DNA of 6,983 nt from the NCBI GenBank assembly GCA_035455185.1, contig DATIFQ010000055.1, positions 1 through 6,983 of the forward strand, in the 5' to 3' direction. The number at the start of each line of letters is the position of its first letter. The first letter of the stretch is position 1. The DNA is from JAEHDI01 sp035455185 (GTDB taxonomy: Bacteria; Acidobacteriota; Terriglobia; Bryobacterales; Bryobacteraceae). The position numbers and the translations under genes are program-made. Under the pieces are notes generated by a model that did not search any database, was not told where the DNA came from, and saw nothing but the letters and a program-made list of their open reading frames with translations. Positions 5,842 through 6,983 of the stretch are shown piece after piece.

Positions 5842-5870
5842 ATTGTCTCAGAACACTGAGTTTAGGTCAA
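5842..5870 (-). promoter_or_regulatory. Sigma-70-type promoter of the cold-shock gene
   Basis: On the minus strand TTGACC (5870-5865, five of six to TTGACA) is separated by exactly 17 bp from GACAAT (5847-5842, four of six to TATAAT). Transcription would start near 5835. A palindrome, CTCAG-N4-CTGAG (5847-5860), lies mostly in the spacer. Found by eye without scoring, but spacing and both boxes are good and the element lies where a cold-shock promoter with a long leader is expected. Confidence 0.6.
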
Positions 5871-5873
5871 GGG

Positions 5874-6086
5874 TTGGTTTGCGGCGCCGGTTGGTGTGGA
5901 CCTGGCGCGCAACGGTTGACGACTTGCGTCACGGAGCCGGTGATCGTGCGAACGAAGCGGAAGCCACAAGGCGACATCGAACTCGCCTACTACACACAGG
6001 TGGCGTTGATCATGGCGATGCGGTCATTCGTGGAGCGCAAGGTAGCGACCTTCGACGCGACCCGCGAGGAGATCCAGATGTCGTGA
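5874..6086 (+). pseudogene. Orphan C-terminal fragment resembling a Gfo/Idh/MocA-type oxidoreductase
   Basis: The frame ending at the TGA at 6084-6086 encodes, from about 5928, a stretch that looks like the tail of a larger enzyme: VTEPVIVRTKR, then GDIELAYYTQVALIMAM, RSFVERKVATFD and REEIQ. This pattern (GD(I/V)ELxYxxQVAxxMA, a short helix, then FDxxREEI) resembles the C-termini of Gfo/Idh/MocA family NAD(P)-dependent sugar or inositol oxidoreductases, from memory. Those enzymes are about 350-450 residues; here no dinucleotide-binding domain exists upstream. The frame is closed by a stop at 5838-5840, and the only initiator near the front is a TTG at 5874 with no ribosome site. Residues before about 5928 (Cys-, Gly- and Trp-rich) look unrelated. 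I read it as a 5'-truncated remnant, probably untranslated. A genuine small protein cannot be excluded. It lies 69 bp before the MFS gene, where an intact catabolic dehydrogenase would make sense. Confidence 0.5.
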
Positions 6087-6155
6087 GGGAAGGTCTCGAC
6101 CCTTGGTTGCTCGCCGATGGCTTCGGCCCTGCTAATAAGAAGCTAAAATGACTCG

Positions 6156-6983
6156 GTGGATCCTGCCCTGCAGGGCTCACGGCCGGATGCCGATGGCGCT
6201 GCATTGAACATCTCGAACCGCCGCCGCTGGGGCATCGTCGGCCTGTTGTTCAGCGCCTCGATGATCAACTACATGGATCGCGCGACGGTCTCGATGGCGC
6301 TGCCCTTCATCTCCGCCGACCTCGGACTCGACCCGACGGCCAAAGGTGAATTGCTCTCGGCTTTCTTTGCCTCTTACGCGTTGATGCAGATTCCCATTGG
6401 CTGGTGTGCCGACCGCTTCAATTTGAAATGGCTCTATGCGGTGATGTTTCTCCTGTGGTCGTTGGCACAGGGACTTTCGGGTTTCGCGGTAAGCCTGGCC
6501 ATGCTGATGACGTTCCGAGTGATGCTCGGCATCGGCGAATCGATTTATCTGCCAGGAGGCACGAAAATCGTCAGCCTGCTCTTCCCGCCTGCCAACCGTG
6601 GCCTTCCTTCAGGGCTGTTCGATTTCGGCACCCGCACCGGGCTTGTGCTGGATGGGATCCTAATTCCCTGGATGATCGTCCACTACGGCTGGCGTCGGAT
6701 GCTGATGTTGGTTGGATTTTCCGCGCTGCTGTGGCTGATCCCCTGGATCTTTGTTTTCCCGTCGCATGTGCGCTCGCCAAAGCGGACCGATCATTTACAG
6801 CCGCGCGTCTCGTTCTGGCGCGGCGCGTGGGTTCTGATGAGCAACCGCAACCTGAATGGGATCTGCCTGGGCTTCTTTTGCTTTGACTACTACTGGTATC
6901 TGTTCGTGAACTGGCTACCGGACTACCTGGTCACCGTGCGCCACCTTACGATCCTGAAGGCGGGATTTTTCGCCTCCCTTCCC
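6156..6983 (+). CDS. MFS transporter, anion:cation symporter (ACS)-like, partial at right edge
   Basis: N-terminal 276 codons of a major facilitator superfamily permease, with full-length relatives around 400-450 residues. Helix 1 carries INYMDRATVSMALP (37-50), a hallmark of the ACS family that imports sugar acids such as hexuronates or glucarate. The loop after helix 2 has the MFS motif GWCADRF (82-88), and RVMLGIGES (121-129) and PGGTK follow as in that family. Seven or more helices are visible, and the frame is open to the last base. The start is uncertain. GTG at 6156 is the most upstream in-frame choice after the stop at 6144-6146; TTG at 6204 would give an N-terminus (LNISNRRRWGIVG) nearer the usual family beginning. 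Neither has a strong ribosome site. The preceding oxidoreductase-like fragment fits a sugar-acid uptake locus. The substrate is not determinable here. Confidence 0.9.
   Translation, partial: MDPALQGSRPDADGAALNISNRRRWGIVGLLFSASMINYMDRATVSMALPFISADLGLDPTAKGELLSAFFASYALMQIPIGWCADRFNLKWLYAVMFLLWSLAQGLSGFAVSLAMLMTFRVMLGIGESIYLPGGTKIVSLLFPPANRGLPSGLFDFGTRTGLVLDGILIPWMIVHYGWRRMLMLVGFSALLWLIPWIFVFPSHVRSPKRTDHLQPRVSFWRGAWVLMSNRNLNGICLGFFCFDYYWYLFVNWLPDYLVTVRHLTILKAGFFASLP

Noticed and set aside
6103..6138. TTGGTT/TTGCTC with TAATAA as a promoter for the MFS gene
   Set aside because: Spacing is 19 bp or more and the -35 match is poor; too weak to annotate.
5837..6151. 104-codon plus-strand frame from ATG 5837
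   Set aside because: Arg/His-rich shadow of the oxidoreductase-like frame with no family features.
6404..6886. 160-codon plus-strand frame inside the MFS gene
   Set aside because: Out-of-frame shadow; the MFS frame is continuous and carries the transporter motifs.

Overview
The window is a gene-dense, GC-rich bacterial chromosomal segment. Gene content and protein style suggest Acidobacteriota, perhaps the Solibacterales/Bryobacterales group: a Hanks-type kinase with a single C-terminal membrane helix, a two-domain exported redoxin, a split YeeE/YedE transporter, and a Gfo/Idh/MocA-like fragment next to an anion-symporter MFS gene. This placement is inference from overall character; there is no rRNA or other phylogenetic marker. 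I see no tRNA, rRNA, CRISPR array, insertion sequence or phage gene.

Left part (1-3510). The minus strand opens with the first 386 residues of a coenzyme B12-dependent diol/glycerol dehydratase large subunit (pduC family), cut by the window edge. Divergent to it, across only 47 bp, is an exported protein with two thioredoxin-fold domains: a peroxiredoxin-like half and a TlpA-like half with WCGPC. It runs tail to tail (6 bp gap) into a minus-strand Ser/Thr kinase with a complete catalytic core, one membrane helix and almost no external domain.

Middle part (3511-5470). An extended -10 element at 3572-3580 precedes a tight three-gene plus-strand operon. The first two genes are the halves of a YeeE/YedE-type sulfur-compound transporter, overlapping by 8 bp, and the second half carries an extra C-terminal soluble domain that looks like DUF3592. 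The third gene encodes an exported or membrane-anchored Dabb (dimeric alpha/beta barrel) protein. The operon ends at a strong hairpin with a UUCG tetraloop, which also serves the convergent cold-shock gene.

Right part (5468-6983). The minus-strand cold-shock protein gene has a recognisable promoter about 195 bp upstream of its GTG start. It predicts a leader of about 165 nt, containing a terminator-like hairpin and a second small hairpin. Just beyond that promoter, on the plus strand, is a short orphan coding fragment resembling the C-terminal tail of a Gfo/Idh/MocA oxidoreductase with its front missing. It is followed by the first 276 codons of an MFS transporter of the anion:cation symporter type, cut by the right edge. 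The fragment plus transporter may be the remains of a sugar or sugar-acid utilisation operon that lost its dehydrogenase.

The most original material is the operon at 3630-5413 (split sulfur transporter, DUF3592-like fusion and exported Dabb protein) and the structured cold-shock leader. Neither is proven to be new by sequence alone.
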